Part shown: piece after piece, positions 9,354 to 19,535 of the stretch
How the letters are laid out: every line of letters begins with the position of its first letter
How positions within the stretch are numbered: position 1 is the stretch's first letter
Position numbers and translations under genes: made by a program
The notes under the pieces: model-generated
What the model saw: only the letters and a program-made list of their open reading frames with translations
What the model was told of the DNA's origin: nothing
Databases searched by the model: none
Origin: Planctomycetaceae bacterium
GTDB lineage: Bacteria > Planctomycetota > Planctomycetia > Planctomycetales > Planctomycetaceae
Assembly (NCBI GenBank): GCA_014762625.1
Contig: JABURQ010000162.1
Location: 1-64,000, forward strand
Reading direction: 5' to 3'
Length of the DNA stretch: 64,000 bases

Positions 9354-10043
9354 ATGGCAGGTCGAACATTTGCGGTTGGGGACATTCATGGCTGTCGAAC
9401 TGCTCTGGAGACTTTGTGCGATTCCCTGAAACTGACGTCTGAGGACACTTTAATCGTACTCGGCGACGTGGTCGATCGAGGACCGGACTCTCGGGGAGTG
9501 ATCGACCTCCTCCTCAAGATGCAGGAGATCTGCGAATTGGTCATGATTCTCGGCAATCATGACGAGATGCTACTCTCCGCCTTTGAATCGAAAGGCAACT
9601 TTGAGCAGTGGTTGATGGTTGGCGGTCGAGAGGCTCTCGATTCCTACGGCCAGAGACTGTCTCTCATTCCGGAATCTCATCTGAATTTTTTGCGTTCGGC
9701 GGAGGGCTACCATGAAACGGCGACTGAAATCTTCATCCACGCGAACCTGGAACCCGGCGTCCCCTTGCCGGAACAAAGATCGAGATGGCTTCGCTGGGAG
9801 CATTTGTCAGGAAAAGAATCTCCCCACGAATCGGGTAAACGGATCATCTGCGGCCACACACAACAGAAAAGCGGCAAGCCGCTCACCTGGGAGGGCTGGG
9901 TCTGTCTCGATACCGGGGCCTATCGATTCAATCCGTTGAGTTGCCTCGAAATCGAAACGAATCTCCTGCACCGTACGGATGAGAACGGCAAACTTTATGA
10001 TACCGTGCCTCTCAGCGAGATTGCTGAAACTCGGGGAGAGTGA
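9354..10043 (+). CDS. PPP-family serine/threonine-type metallophosphatase
   Basis: A 229-residue calcineurin-like phosphoesterase of the bacterial PPP class (PrpA/PrpE, lambda-phosphatase and ApaH relatives). The metal and phosphate motifs are complete and near the N-terminus: GDIHG (9-13), GDVVDRGPDSRG (~42) and GNHDE (~74). A later His-containing GHTQ motif is at ~165. Candidate substrates are phosphoproteins or dinucleoside polyphosphates. The protein is shorter than ApaH and lacks a signal peptide, so it is cytoplasmic. The ATG at 9354 gives the usual MAGRTFAVGDIHG start; the TTG three codons upstream is less likely. The gene stands alone after a ~270-bp intergenic region carrying an inverted repeat. 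Confidence 0.87.
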   Translation: MAGRTFAVGDIHGCRTALETLCDSLKLTSEDTLIVLGDVVDRGPDSRGVIDLLLKMQEICELVMILGNHDEMLLSAFESKGNFEQWLMVGGREALDSYGQRLSLIPESHLNFLRSAEGYHETATEIFIHANLEPGVPLPEQRSRWLRWEHLSGKESPHESGKRIICGHTQQKSGKPLTWEGWVCLDTGAYRFNPLSCLEIETNLLHRTDENGKLYDTVPLSEIAETRGE

Positions 10044-10061
10044 CCTTCTCTGAATTGTCCG

Positions 10062-10502
10062 TCAGTTTGACTCGGAGGAATCCGTAATCTCGTCAGGGAG
10101 TTTGAGCGGCGGACGGTCGAATCGACTGCGCATCCAGTTGAGAGAGCGAGAGACTCTTTCTTGACGTAACAACCTCAATTCAAGGGTCCGTTTGCCGGGG
10201 AACGCCGAACAGGCCAGCCCCAGAAGAATGGTGAGAATCCCCTGCCCGGGAGCCACCAGCATGATGATGCCGCACAAAATCAGAATCACGCCGACCACGT
10301 TGCGGAAGGTGAGAGCCACGATCCTGAGGATTGGACGGGAAGCTTTCCACTGACTGAGGTAATCTTCGTGTTTGAGAAAATAGTCTTCGGGAATCAGAGA
10401 CAGCAGGAACGGCAACGCCAGCAGACTCCCCAGAAAGATCAAGGTCGAGATAAGGGCGATCCACTGCCAGGTTTCGGTTGTACCATCCAAGAAATCAAAC
10501 AT
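10062..10502 (-). CDS. PGPGW-type inner-membrane protein
   Basis: A 146-residue integral membrane protein. It starts MFDFLDGTTETWQW and has a first membrane pair at ~14-36. After a charged loop (EDYFLKHEDYLSQWK) comes a hydrophobic pair at ~60-105 around the motif IMLVAPGQGILTILLGLA. This resembles the PGPGW motif of a small, uncharacterised membrane family (PF09656), followed by the expected basic tail (KRTLELRLLRQERV). An in-frame extension to 10760 is rejected because it would run through the terminator at 10691-10723. Function unknown. It converges on the phosphatase. Confidence 0.65.
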   Translation of the reverse strand: MFDFLDGTTETWQWIALISTLIFLGSLLALPFLLSLIPEDYFLKHEDYLSQWKASRPILRIVALTFRNVVGVILILCGIIMLVAPGQGILTILLGLACSAFPGKRTLELRLLRQERVSRSLNWMRSRFDRPPLKLPDEITDSSESN

Positions 10503-10690
10503 GGAAATCCGATTTGTACGGTAGTGATCCGAGTCAATTCTCCTTAGAGATAACTCAAAACCGCATCGATTCCAACACTCTAGCGGATCGAGTTTGCGTG
10601 AGTTATGGAACCACTTGACAGGCGAATGACTCACATTCACGACAAACTCACGTCTCTTTCCAGCCAATACCCGGAAGTTATTCGACTCAT

Positions 10691-10723
10691 AAAAAACGGG
10701 CGGCCATATTGATGACCGCCCGT
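10691..10723 (-). terminator. Rho-independent terminator of the Gfo/Idh gene
   Basis: On the minus strand, ACGGGCGGTCAT pairs with ATGGCCGCCCGT (12 pairs, one G-U) across a CAAT loop and is followed by six T. It lies 25 bp beyond the stop of the oxidoreductase gene. Confidence 0.88.
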
Positions 10724-10747
10724 TGAATTCTAATCTCTCACCACCGA

Positions 10748-12085
<1,338 letters not shown>

Positions 12086-12354
12086 AGGAGGTTCTCTCAT
12101 TGTCTGGGATAATTCGAAGGAAGGCCATACCATCGGCATTAAGAGTCTTAGTCGTGCAGTATAGCGTAAAAACTTTACGAACAAACAACAAAAAACGTTT
12201 GAATCGGTTTGTCAGAGCACTGGTTTTCTACAGCCGTCACTGAAAAATGATCCGCGATTTGAAGAAAAGAGGTCGCGGTGGCGGCATCTCCCGATGGGGA
12301 CGCGTATAATCGCATTCCATTTCTGTTGACGACGTCCTGTATCCGAGGCTTGAC

Positions 12355-15300
12355 TTGAATTCGCAACCTTCTTCTCGATCTTCCGTCGTGGAATCCACTC
12401 TGCTCGGAGAGATCGAACTACGCGACAAAGAAGGAGCTGCGCGCACCATTCGCTCGATGATTTCGTTGAGCCAGGACGAGGAAGCCATCTTTGAGTTTCT
12501 TCCGAAGTTAATCTCGGCCATTCAGCAGACGAGTTCGCCGGATCTCTGCCTGTCGCATTTTGAAAGATTTCTGCGCGTTACTCAACATCGCGACAAACTC
12601 CTCTCCTTTCTCTCCAACAACCCGCGCGCGGTCGAAATTCTGGTCCGAATCTTCCTCAACAGTCAATATCTGACGCAAATTCTGATCAAAGTCCCCGAAG
12701 CCGTCTATCAGTTTATCGTGCGTGAAGATTTGGTGGAACTGAAGAGTCGCGAACAATATCGCGATGAGGCTCTCCAATCCGCGTCGAACACCTCTTCTTA
12801 CCAAGACAGGTTGGATGCATTTCGACGCTATCAACACCAGCAAATCCTCCGCCTCGGCACCTGCGATGCTTTCGGCCTCCTCGACTTCCGATCCGTCACC
12901 GTCCAACTTTCACTCCTCGCGGACGGCCTGGTGCAAGCCTGTCTTTCCCTGATTACCCAAGAGACCGGCTTGTCACTGGACGGTTTTGTGGTGCTGGCGT
13001 GCGGCAAGCTCGGAGGCGAGGAACTCAACTACAGTTCGGATATCGATCTGTTGTTTCTCTCCGAGGAAGACCCTGTACCTTTCTGGCCGCTGGGGCAAAA
13101 ATTGATCCAGGCGCTCACGAACGCCTCTTCGGAAGGGTTTCTCTATCGCGTCGATATGCGTCTGCGTCCCTGGGGAGCTTCAGGGCCGCTGGTCAACTCC
13201 GTCGAAGCTTCTGTGAACTACTTAAAAAACGACGCCCGACATTGGGAACGCCAGGCGCTGGTCAAGGCCCGGGTCATTGCCGGCGATCAACGGGTCGGTG
13301 CGAAATTTCTCAAAGAGATCGACAAACTGGTATTTGATGATCCCCCTCCCGATTTGCGCGAACAGATTCGATCCACCAAGGAAAATATCGAGAGAAAGCT
13401 GCTCGAAAAAGGAACTCCCTGGGGCGAAGTAAAATCGGGAGCCGGATCGATTCGGGACGTCGAGTTCATCACGCAGTATCTGCAACTCAAACATGGCGGT
13501 AAGCGACCCGAACTGCGGACTTTCAACACGTTGGAAGGACTCATTCGTCTCGCCGATTTCGGTTTCATCCGACCGGACGAGTATCGCCAGCTTACAACGG
13601 GCTATCTGTTTTTGAGAAACGTCGAACACGCTCTGCAATTGATGCACAACAAACAACTGCATCAACTCCCTCAGGATGCAGCATCGCTCGACGCTCTCGC
13701 CATCCGTCTCGACTTTCCCTCTCGACAGCAATTCGAGCAGCAATACGAATCGCACTCAGCATCGATCCGAAAAATATTTGAATCTCATCTGGGGAGCGAC
13801 GACAACGAGGACGGCCCCCCTGAGGTTCGTGCGGCGGATCGTTTGTTAGCGCGGCTGGCGTTGTCCGAACCTGATTACCAATCCGTTTTCAGTGACACCG
13901 AACGAGTTCAACATCTCAACCTGCTCTCCGAAATCAGCGAGCAGAAGCCGATCGCCGTCACAACGACGCAACTTGAAGGTGATGAGACCTGGCAATTGAT
14001 CGTCGTCGGCTACGACGCACGCGGCATCCTCTCATTGATTTGTGGATTGTTATTCGCGGGAGACTGGAACGTGCTGGAAGGCCGAGTCTTCACCGATGAG
14101 GATGTCGGCTCCGTCGATGTGGAACCGACCGGTGATGACGACCGCAACCGCGTCCCCCTCTTTCTCAATTTCTTCAAGGTTCAGCAGCAGTTCCCGGAGA
14201 TTGAGGGACGACTGAAAAACTGGTCGGACTACGAAAGCGAACTCACGAAACAGGCCCTGCGCCTGCAATGTGATGAGGCGAAACGCGCGCAGGCTTCGGT
14301 GGCTCGCCAGTCGTCGCTACGGGTCGGACGCGTGGCCTCGAGCGAATCCTTACATTCGCTCCAGCCGGTCCGTTATCAGGTCGACAATATCAGCGATTCC
14401 AAACATACCATCCTGCATATTCAATCGGAGGACACCCCCGGTTTTCTCTACGAACTTACCAACGCCCTCACCCTCTCGAACGTGAACATCGTCCGCATGA
14501 TCATCGGCTCCGAACAAGAGCTGGTTCAGGACACGATGTATATCACCGATCGCGAAGGCAACAAGCTGAACGACGATCGGGAAATCCGAGAACTGACCAC
14601 TGCCGTGCTGTTGGTGAAGCATTGCATGCACCTGTTACCCGCCGCCCCCAATCCGGAAGTCGCCTGGCTTCATTTACGGGATTTCCTCGAAAAACTGTTC
14701 TCACAATCCGACTGGTACGAACAGATGGGCGATCTGGAAAGGCCGGATCGACTGGAGTCGCTTACAAGAATCCTCGGGGTCAGCCATCATCTCTGGCAGG
14801 ACTTCCTGCGACTGCATCACGATAGCGTCTTGCCGTTCGTCCAAAACGTCGATCAGCTTTCCCAGGAGAAATCCGAATCAGATCTGCGGAACGAACTCGA
14901 GGAGATGATTCTTGCGGCGGATGGTGACGACGCGAAAAAAGAAGAACTCAATCGATTCAAGGACCGCGAAACGTTTCGGACCGACATGCGGCATATTCTC
15001 GGATACATCCCGGTCTTCGGGCAGTTTTCCGAAGAGCTGACACGTGTGTGCGATGTCGTTCTTGAAGCCGCGTTGAAGCTGGCGGAGGAGAAACTCGAAC
15101 GTCGATACGGCGTTCCCATCGATACCCTCACCGGGCAACCCTGCCCGTTTGCGATTCTGGCTCTCGGGAAATGCGGCGGGAAGGAACTCGGATTCGCTTC
15201 CGATATCGAGCTGATGTTCCTGTATGAGGGAGACGGCAAAACCAACGGACCGCGATCCATCCGAGAAGTCTTTTATTTTGAAAGACTGATCAAGGAATTT

Positions 15301-16023
15301 CGCGAGTTAATCGTCGCTCGACGAGAAGGGATTTTTGAACTCGACTTCCGCTTGCGACCGTACGGGTCAGCCGGTTCTCTGGCGGTCTCCGTTGAAGCCT
15401 TTAAAACCTATTTCGCTCCCGACGGGCCGGCGTGGCCCTTCGAACGGCAGGCCCTGGTCAAGCTGCGTCCCATTACCGGTCATCGTTCGCTCTCTCACAA
15501 GATTCTGGCGATCCGCGATCAATTGATTTTTTGCGGGCAGTCGTTCGATGTCACCGCGATGCACGGAATGCGGGAAAAACAGGTGATGCAACTCGTCGAT
15601 GCCGGGGGGATCAACGCCAAACTGAGCCCCGGAGGCCTGGTCGATATTGAATACCTGGTACAGGGTCTCCAAATCGCCCACGGCGAACAAAACACATCGA
15701 TTCGTGTGCCGCATACGTTGAAAGCGTTAGAAAAGCTGCGCGACGCTCGCATTTTGACCGAGGAACAGTCTCGGGACCTGAGCGAGGCTTACAAATTTCT
15801 CAGAAAGCTAATCGACGCTCTCCGGATGGTTCGCGGTAACGCTCGCGATCTCGCCATCCCACCCCAAGACTCCGATGAATTTGAGTTCCTCGCCAGGCGT
15901 CTCGAATATTCGGAAAATCCGCGCCAACTCATACAAACGTTTGAAAGCTATGGGGCCCGGGTTCTGGAATTGATGCGACAACTGGAAGAAGAAGGCCTGT
16001 TTGAAGCCCCCGGAAAATCGTAA
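12355..16023 (+). CDS. glnE: Bifunctional glutamine synthetase adenylyltransferase/deadenylase with ACT-like insert
   Basis: A 1222-residue GlnE, which adenylylates and de-adenylylates glutamine synthetase to tune nitrogen assimilation. Two nucleotidyltransferase halves are clear: VLACGKLGGEELNYSSDIDL (~212-231) and FAILALGKCGGKELGFASDI (~930-949). Each is followed by a GlnD_UR_UTase-type helical domain (VKSGAGSIRDVEFITQYLQL; LSPGGLVDIEYLVQGLQIAH). E. coli GlnE is about 946 residues. The extra length is a central ~260-residue insert with two ACT-like stretches: WQLIVVGYDARGILSLICGL (~546) and ILHIQSEDTPGFLYELTNAL (~684). ACT pairs are usual in GlnD but not in textbook GlnE, so amino-acid sensing directly on GlnE is possible (inference). 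The start is a TTG with GAGG 6 nt upstream; the first ATG would cut into the N-terminal domain. Confidence 0.92.
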   Translation: MNSQPSSRSSVVESTLLGEIELRDKEGAARTIRSMISLSQDEEAIFEFLPKLISAIQQTSSPDLCLSHFERFLRVTQHRDKLLSFLSNNPRAVEILVRIFLNSQYLTQILIKVPEAVYQFIVREDLVELKSREQYRDEALQSASNTSSYQDRLDAFRRYQHQQILRLGTCDAFGLLDFRSVTVQLSLLADGLVQACLSLITQETGLSLDGFVVLACGKLGGEELNYSSDIDLLFLSEEDPVPFWPLGQKLIQALTNASSEGFLYRVDMRLRPWGASGPLVNSVEASVNYLKNDARHWERQALVKARVIAGDQRVGAKFLKEIDKLVFDDPPPDLREQIRSTKENIERKLLEKGTPWGEVKSGAGSIRDVEFITQYLQLKHGGKRPELRTFNTLEGLIRLADFGFIRPDEYRQLTTGYLFLRNVEHALQLMHNKQLHQLPQDAASLDALAIRLDFPSRQQFEQQYESHSASIRKIFESHLGSDDNEDGPPEVRAADRLLARLALSEPDYQSVFSDTERVQHLNLLSEISEQKPIAVTTTQLEGDETWQLIVVGYDARGILSLICGLLFAGDWNVLEGRVFTDEDVGSVDVEPTGDDDRNRVPLFLNFFKVQQQFPEIEGRLKNWSDYESELTKQALRLQCDEAKRAQASVARQSSLRVGRVASSESLHSLQPVRYQVDNISDSKHTILHIQSEDTPGFLYELTNALTLSNVNIVRMIIGSEQELVQDTMYITDREGNKLNDDREIRELTTAVLLVKHCMHLLPAAPNPEVAWLHLRDFLEKLFSQSDWYEQMGDLERPDRLESLTRILGVSHHLWQDFLRLHHDSVLPFVQNVDQLSQEKSESDLRNELEEMILAADGDDAKKEELNRFKDRETFRTDMRHILGYIPVFGQFSEELTRVCDVVLEAALKLAEEKLERRYGVPIDTLTGQPCPFAILALGKCGGKELGFASDIELMFLYEGDGKTNGPRSIREVFYFERLIKEFRELIVARREGIFELDFRLRPYGSAGSLAVSVEAFKTYFAPDGPAWPFERQALVKLRPITGHRSLSHKILAIRDQLIFCGQSFDVTAMHGMREKQVMQLVDAGGINAKLSPGGLVDIEYLVQGLQIAHGEQNTSIRVPHTLKALEKLRDARILTEEQSRDLSEAYKFLRKLIDALRMVRGNARDLAIPPQDSDEFEFLARRLEYSENPRQLIQTFESYGARVLELMRQLEEEGLFEAPGKS

Positions 16024-16226
16024 TCACAGAGCACCGGAAGTTGAAAGATCGTCCTGCATTGCCTGCAATTTCTACAAAGTCACCAGAATTTTTGTCCGTC
16101 AACGGCACGAAATCGCATCCCCTGATGAACTCAAATTCCGATAGAGCCGGGTACTATTCAAACATCATGATCCCTACTGGTAATTGGAATACAAATTGCA
16201 CATAATTCTATTTGGTGGTCTCACTC

Positions 16227-16249
16227 GTGGATTTGAACCAGAAATCCAC
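16227..16249. other. Hairpin in the glnE-cytochrome intergenic region
   Basis: GTGGATTT and AAATCCAC form a perfect 8-bp stem around GAACCAG. On the minus strand the loop region reads like a tRNA T-arm (GGTTCAAATCC), but no acceptor or anticodon arm fits around it. There is no T-run, so it is not a normal terminator. It lies ~35 bp upstream of the predicted cytochrome promoter. The rest of 16024-16424 shows nothing else but that promoter and its leader. Confidence 0.35.
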
Positions 16250-16281
16250 CTGTCAGCTATTAGAACCGTGAAATTTCCAAT

Positions 16282-16310
16282 TTGACATCATTCGCGCTCG
16301 CTGGTAGAAC
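16282..16310 (+). promoter_or_regulatory. Predicted sigma-70-type promoter of the small cytochrome gene
   Basis: TTGACA (16282-16287), 17-bp spacer, TAGAAC (16305-16310). It would give a leader of about 108 nt before the ATG at 16425, where GAAGGAGAAAG supplies a strong ribosome-binding site. Confidence 0.45.
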
Positions 16311-16424
16311 ACTACTCATGATGGACAGCCTCGCTCTGGATGTCTGGAACTGGGTTTTTTGTTGGAGTCGTCGATTGTCGCACTCCGGGACTGTCTGTCT
16401 TAATTAACCGAAGGAGAAAGTTGC

Positions 16425-16772
16425 ATGCGTAAGATTTCGAAACAACTCTTCGCTGTTGCGGGAACTTTTGCTCTTCTGAGCGCCATGATGATGGCCCCGG
16501 AAGCGCAAGCTCGCCCTCAGTACTTGAAGGGCTTCATCGAAAAGTATCCCGATCTCGAAGATGCTGCCAAGATGAAGAAGTGTGGCTTGTGCCACCCGAA
16601 AGACAAGAAGATGCGTCTGGACTACGGCAAAGCCGTCGGTAAAGGCCTCCAGAAAAAGAATGAAAAGAATGCCGAAAAGATTGCCGACGCTCTCGGTGGA
16701 GCCGAGAAAGTGAAAAGCGAAAGCGGTAAAACTTTCGGCGAAATGATTGAAGCCGGCAAACTGCCCGAATAA
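16425..16772 (+). CDS. Small secreted c-type cytochrome-like protein
   Basis: A 115-residue periplasmic protein with a clear signal peptide (1-29, cleavage after AQA). It has one haem-c attachment motif, CGLCH (Cys53-His57), in the context KMKKCGLCHPKDKKMRLDYG. The rest is very Lys-rich, with repeated KKNEKNAEKIADALGGAEKV-type helix and no obvious distal Met ligand motif beyond Met-Ile near residue 107. A small basic electron carrier for the many cytochrome-containing dehydrogenases is plausible, but the partner is unknown. It is monocistronic: own promoter, excellent ribosome-binding site and a perfect terminator immediately after. Such arrangement suggests strong, independent expression. 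Confidence 0.82.
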   Translation: MRKISKQLFAVAGTFALLSAMMMAPEAQARPQYLKGFIEKYPDLEDAAKMKKCGLCHPKDKKMRLDYGKAVGKGLQKKNEKNAEKIADALGGAEKVKSESGKTFGEMIEAGKLPE

Positions 16773-16793
16773 TCATTTCTCTTTGAGTATTCA

Positions 16794-16828
16794 GGCCGGT
16801 TTGGAGATGCTCCAAGCCGGCCTTTTTT
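16794..16828 (+). terminator. Rho-independent terminator after the small cytochrome
   Basis: GGCCGGTTTGGAG pairs with CTCCAAGCCGGCC (13 pairs, one G-U) across an ATG loop, followed by six T. It lies 21 bp after the stop codon. Confidence 0.93.
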
Positions 16829-17045
16829 CATGCGCTCCTAAATCAGAGGGGAACAATTTGACCCCACTCCCCCTCGGATTCTATAATGGTCTTACATCCT
16901 CATAGATGCCCCACCTGAGATTACCCCACCCTTGGAACGCAATTTGTGTCCGCGTTCTTGAATATCTGAGAAGCTGCCGCGAGAAATTTGTGGTCTCGAT
17001 TCTCAGCTTCCATTCAGATTCACCATTACCGTCTGGAATCAATTT

Positions 17046-19430
17046 ATGTTCCGCGCTCGACAAAAACTAATCTTCCTGCTGATCGCCTCTGTTTGCTGGA
17101 GCGGATTCTGTAATCGTGCCTCCGCGGAGGAATCCGCTTCCCCCGGTCAGAAGATCTATCAAAAGCTGTGTCTTGATTGTCACGGCGAGCAGGGACAGGG
17201 AGTCGAATCTGTCTATCCACAGCCGTTGATCGGCGATCTCTCCGTCAACGAACTGACAACCTATATCGAGAAAACAATGCCGGAAGGCGAACCGGAGAAA
17301 TGCGTTGGAGAGGATGCCTCCGCAGTCGCCGGCTACATTCACGAGGCGTTCTATTCGATCACCGCGCAGGCCCGCAACAGGAAGGCCCGGATTGACCTGG
17401 CCCGTTTGACAGTTCCTCAGTACCAGAACAGCGTCACCGATCTCGTGCAGAGCTTCACCTGGAGACGTTCGCTCGGAGACAAGAGAGGGCTGGAAGCCGA
17501 CTATTTTAAGTCGCGTCGCCGCAATCGCGAGAACCAGGTCCTGGAACGGACAGACGGACGCGTCGATTTTGACTTCGGAGAAAAACCGGCTTTTCTCGCC
17601 GACTTAATTGCCAAGGAAGAAGAGGCCAGGAAAGCGGCAGCCGACAAGGAAGATAAGGAGGACGAGGAGAAGAAAGAGAAGGATGAAGATCCTCCTGTGC
17701 AGGAGGAATATTCGGTCACCTGGAACGGGAGTCTGTATGCCCCCGAAACCGGTGAATATGTTCTCAACCTCAAGACTGAAAATTCCGGGCGACTCTGGTT
17801 CAACACGGAGCGCGACCCCCTCATCGACGCACGCGTGAAGTCGGGCGATCAGACGGATTACACAACAACCATCAAGATGCAAGCGGGGCGCCTGTATTCA
17901 CTCCGTCTCGAATACTTCAAAAACAAAACCGAAAAGACCGGTTTCGTACAACTCCGCTGGAAGCGTCCGCATCAGACTGAGGAAGTGATCGCCGAGCGAT
18001 ATCTCATTCCCGAAAATTCCCCCTGGTCTTTGGTGGTCGAAACTCCTTTTCCCCCGGACGATAAGAGCGTCGGCTACGAACGTGGGACCTCGGTCTCACA
18101 AGAATGGAATAATGCGACCACGTTCGCAGCGATTGAGGTTGCCGATAAAGTTTTGAAACGGATCAATGAGCTGGCCAAACTTCCCAAAGAAGAAGATAAG
18201 CACGCCGAGCACCTGCGACAGTTCTGTGAAGACTTCGCGGAACGCGCCTTTCGACGTCCACTCTCCGAGGAGGAAACGCAACTCTACATCGACCGACAAT
18301 TCGACCAGGCCGAGAATCCCTTAACAGCCGTCAAACGGGTCATCATTTTGACTCTGAAATCGCCTCGGTTCCTTTTCCCCGGAGCGGCAGAGCAGGATTT
18401 CGACGACTTTCGCGTGGCGGAGTGGCTCGCGCTGGCGTTGTGGGATTCGATTCCCGACGAACAACTTTTTCAGGCTGCCGCCCAGGGCAACCTATCGAGT
18501 AGAGAGCAGATCGAATCTCAGGTGCAACGCATGCTGCGCGACGATCGGGCTCGCGTGAAACTACAGGGATTCTTTCACCAATGGTTGAACGTCGATCACT
18601 TTCACGACTTGTCCAAATCGAACGAATTGTATCCCGGTTACGACGCGAAACTGCTGTCCGACTTGCGGACGTCGTTGGATCTCTTTCTGGAACGAGTCGT
18701 TCTTCAGGATGACTCGGACTACCGGAATTTGCTCACCTCGACGGAATATCCTTTGAACCGAAAACTCGCCGAGTATTATGGAATGCCGCAGCCCTCCGGA
18801 GAAGATTTTGAATTCGTGTCATTCGAGCCGGAATCACGGGCGGGCTTGTTGACGCATCCGTTCCTGCTGACGGGACTGGCTTACGATGATGCCAGCTCTC
18901 CGATCCACCGCGGCGTGTTTCTCTCACGTTCGCTGTTAGGCCGATTTTTGAAACCGCCTCCCGAAGCAGTGGCCCCGCTCCCCGTCGATCTTCACCCCGA
19001 CATGACCACCCGCGAACGAGTCGCGATGCAGACATCTTCCGCGACTTGCATGGCCTGTCATGGAATGATCAATCAATTGGGATTCACACTGGAGAATTTC
19101 GACGCGGTCGGACGTTTTCGTCAGCAGGAACACGGGAAGCCGGTCAATTCCCTAGGCCTCTATCTGGATCGAGACGGGGAGAAAGCTGAACTGGAGGGAG
19201 CGCGTGGCCTTGCCGACTATCTCATTTCCAGCGATGCCGCCCACAATGCATTTGTCGAACAGATGTTCCAATACCTGAACAAACAGCCGATTCAAGCGTT
19301 CGCCCCGAAAACACTCCAAAAGTTACGATCCGAATTTGAAGATTCCGGGTTCCATATTCGGAAGCTGATGGGAAATATCGCTTTAGAATCGGTGCTGGTT
19401 GCCCGAAAACTGGAACAGGCAGAGAATTGA
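17046..19430 (+). CDS. DUF1592-type planctomycete cytochrome c with PA14-like domain
   Basis: A 794-residue secreted protein built as in the planctomycete DUF1587/1592/1588/1585 cytochrome family. A signal peptide (1-27) is followed by a cytochrome c domain with CLDCH (Cys42-His46). An acidic Lys/Glu linker (~195-220) precedes a PA14-like beta-domain (~222-330; YSVTWNGSLYAPETGEYVLN). The DUF1592 helical domain covers ~390-520 and DUF1588 ~560-660. The C-terminus has a second CxxCH (CMACHGM, ~672) followed by the typical LGFTLENFDAVGRFR. These proteins are presumed extracytoplasmic electron-transfer or carbohydrate-associated enzymes; no reaction is proven. The next gene is a DUF1552 protein, its usual partner. 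Confidence 0.9.
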   Translation: MFRARQKLIFLLIASVCWSGFCNRASAEESASPGQKIYQKLCLDCHGEQGQGVESVYPQPLIGDLSVNELTTYIEKTMPEGEPEKCVGEDASAVAGYIHEAFYSITAQARNRKARIDLARLTVPQYQNSVTDLVQSFTWRRSLGDKRGLEADYFKSRRRNRENQVLERTDGRVDFDFGEKPAFLADLIAKEEEARKAAADKEDKEDEEKKEKDEDPPVQEEYSVTWNGSLYAPETGEYVLNLKTENSGRLWFNTERDPLIDARVKSGDQTDYTTTIKMQAGRLYSLRLEYFKNKTEKTGFVQLRWKRPHQTEEVIAERYLIPENSPWSLVVETPFPPDDKSVGYERGTSVSQEWNNATTFAAIEVADKVLKRINELAKLPKEEDKHAEHLRQFCEDFAERAFRRPLSEEETQLYIDRQFDQAENPLTAVKRVIILTLKSPRFLFPGAAEQDFDDFRVAEWLALALWDSIPDEQLFQAAAQGNLSSREQIESQVQRMLRDDRARVKLQGFFHQWLNVDHFHDLSKSNELYPGYDAKLLSDLRTSLDLFLERVVLQDDSDYRNLLTSTEYPLNRKLAEYYGMPQPSGEDFEFVSFEPESRAGLLTHPFLLTGLAYDDASSPIHRGVFLSRSLLGRFLKPPPEAVAPLPVDLHPDMTTRERVAMQTSSATCMACHGMINQLGFTLENFDAVGRFRQQEHGKPVNSLGLYLDRDGEKAELEGARGLADYLISSDAAHNAFVEQMFQYLNKQPIQAFAPKTLQKLRSEFEDSGFHIRKLMGNIALESVLVARKLEQAEN

Positions 19431-19535
19431 TTCCCATCAAATTCTTCTTGTATGAATCATCAGGAAGCCTATAATACATGTAAGCACTGAAGTGTTCCCA
19501 CCTTAAGTCATCCCACCACCAGAAAACAACCTGCC

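Noticed and set aside
16200-16290. Possible tRNA or tRNA remnant (T-arm-like GGTTCAAATCC on the minus strand)
   Set aside because: No acceptor stem, anticodon arm or D-arm can be folded around it; it is a simple hairpin.
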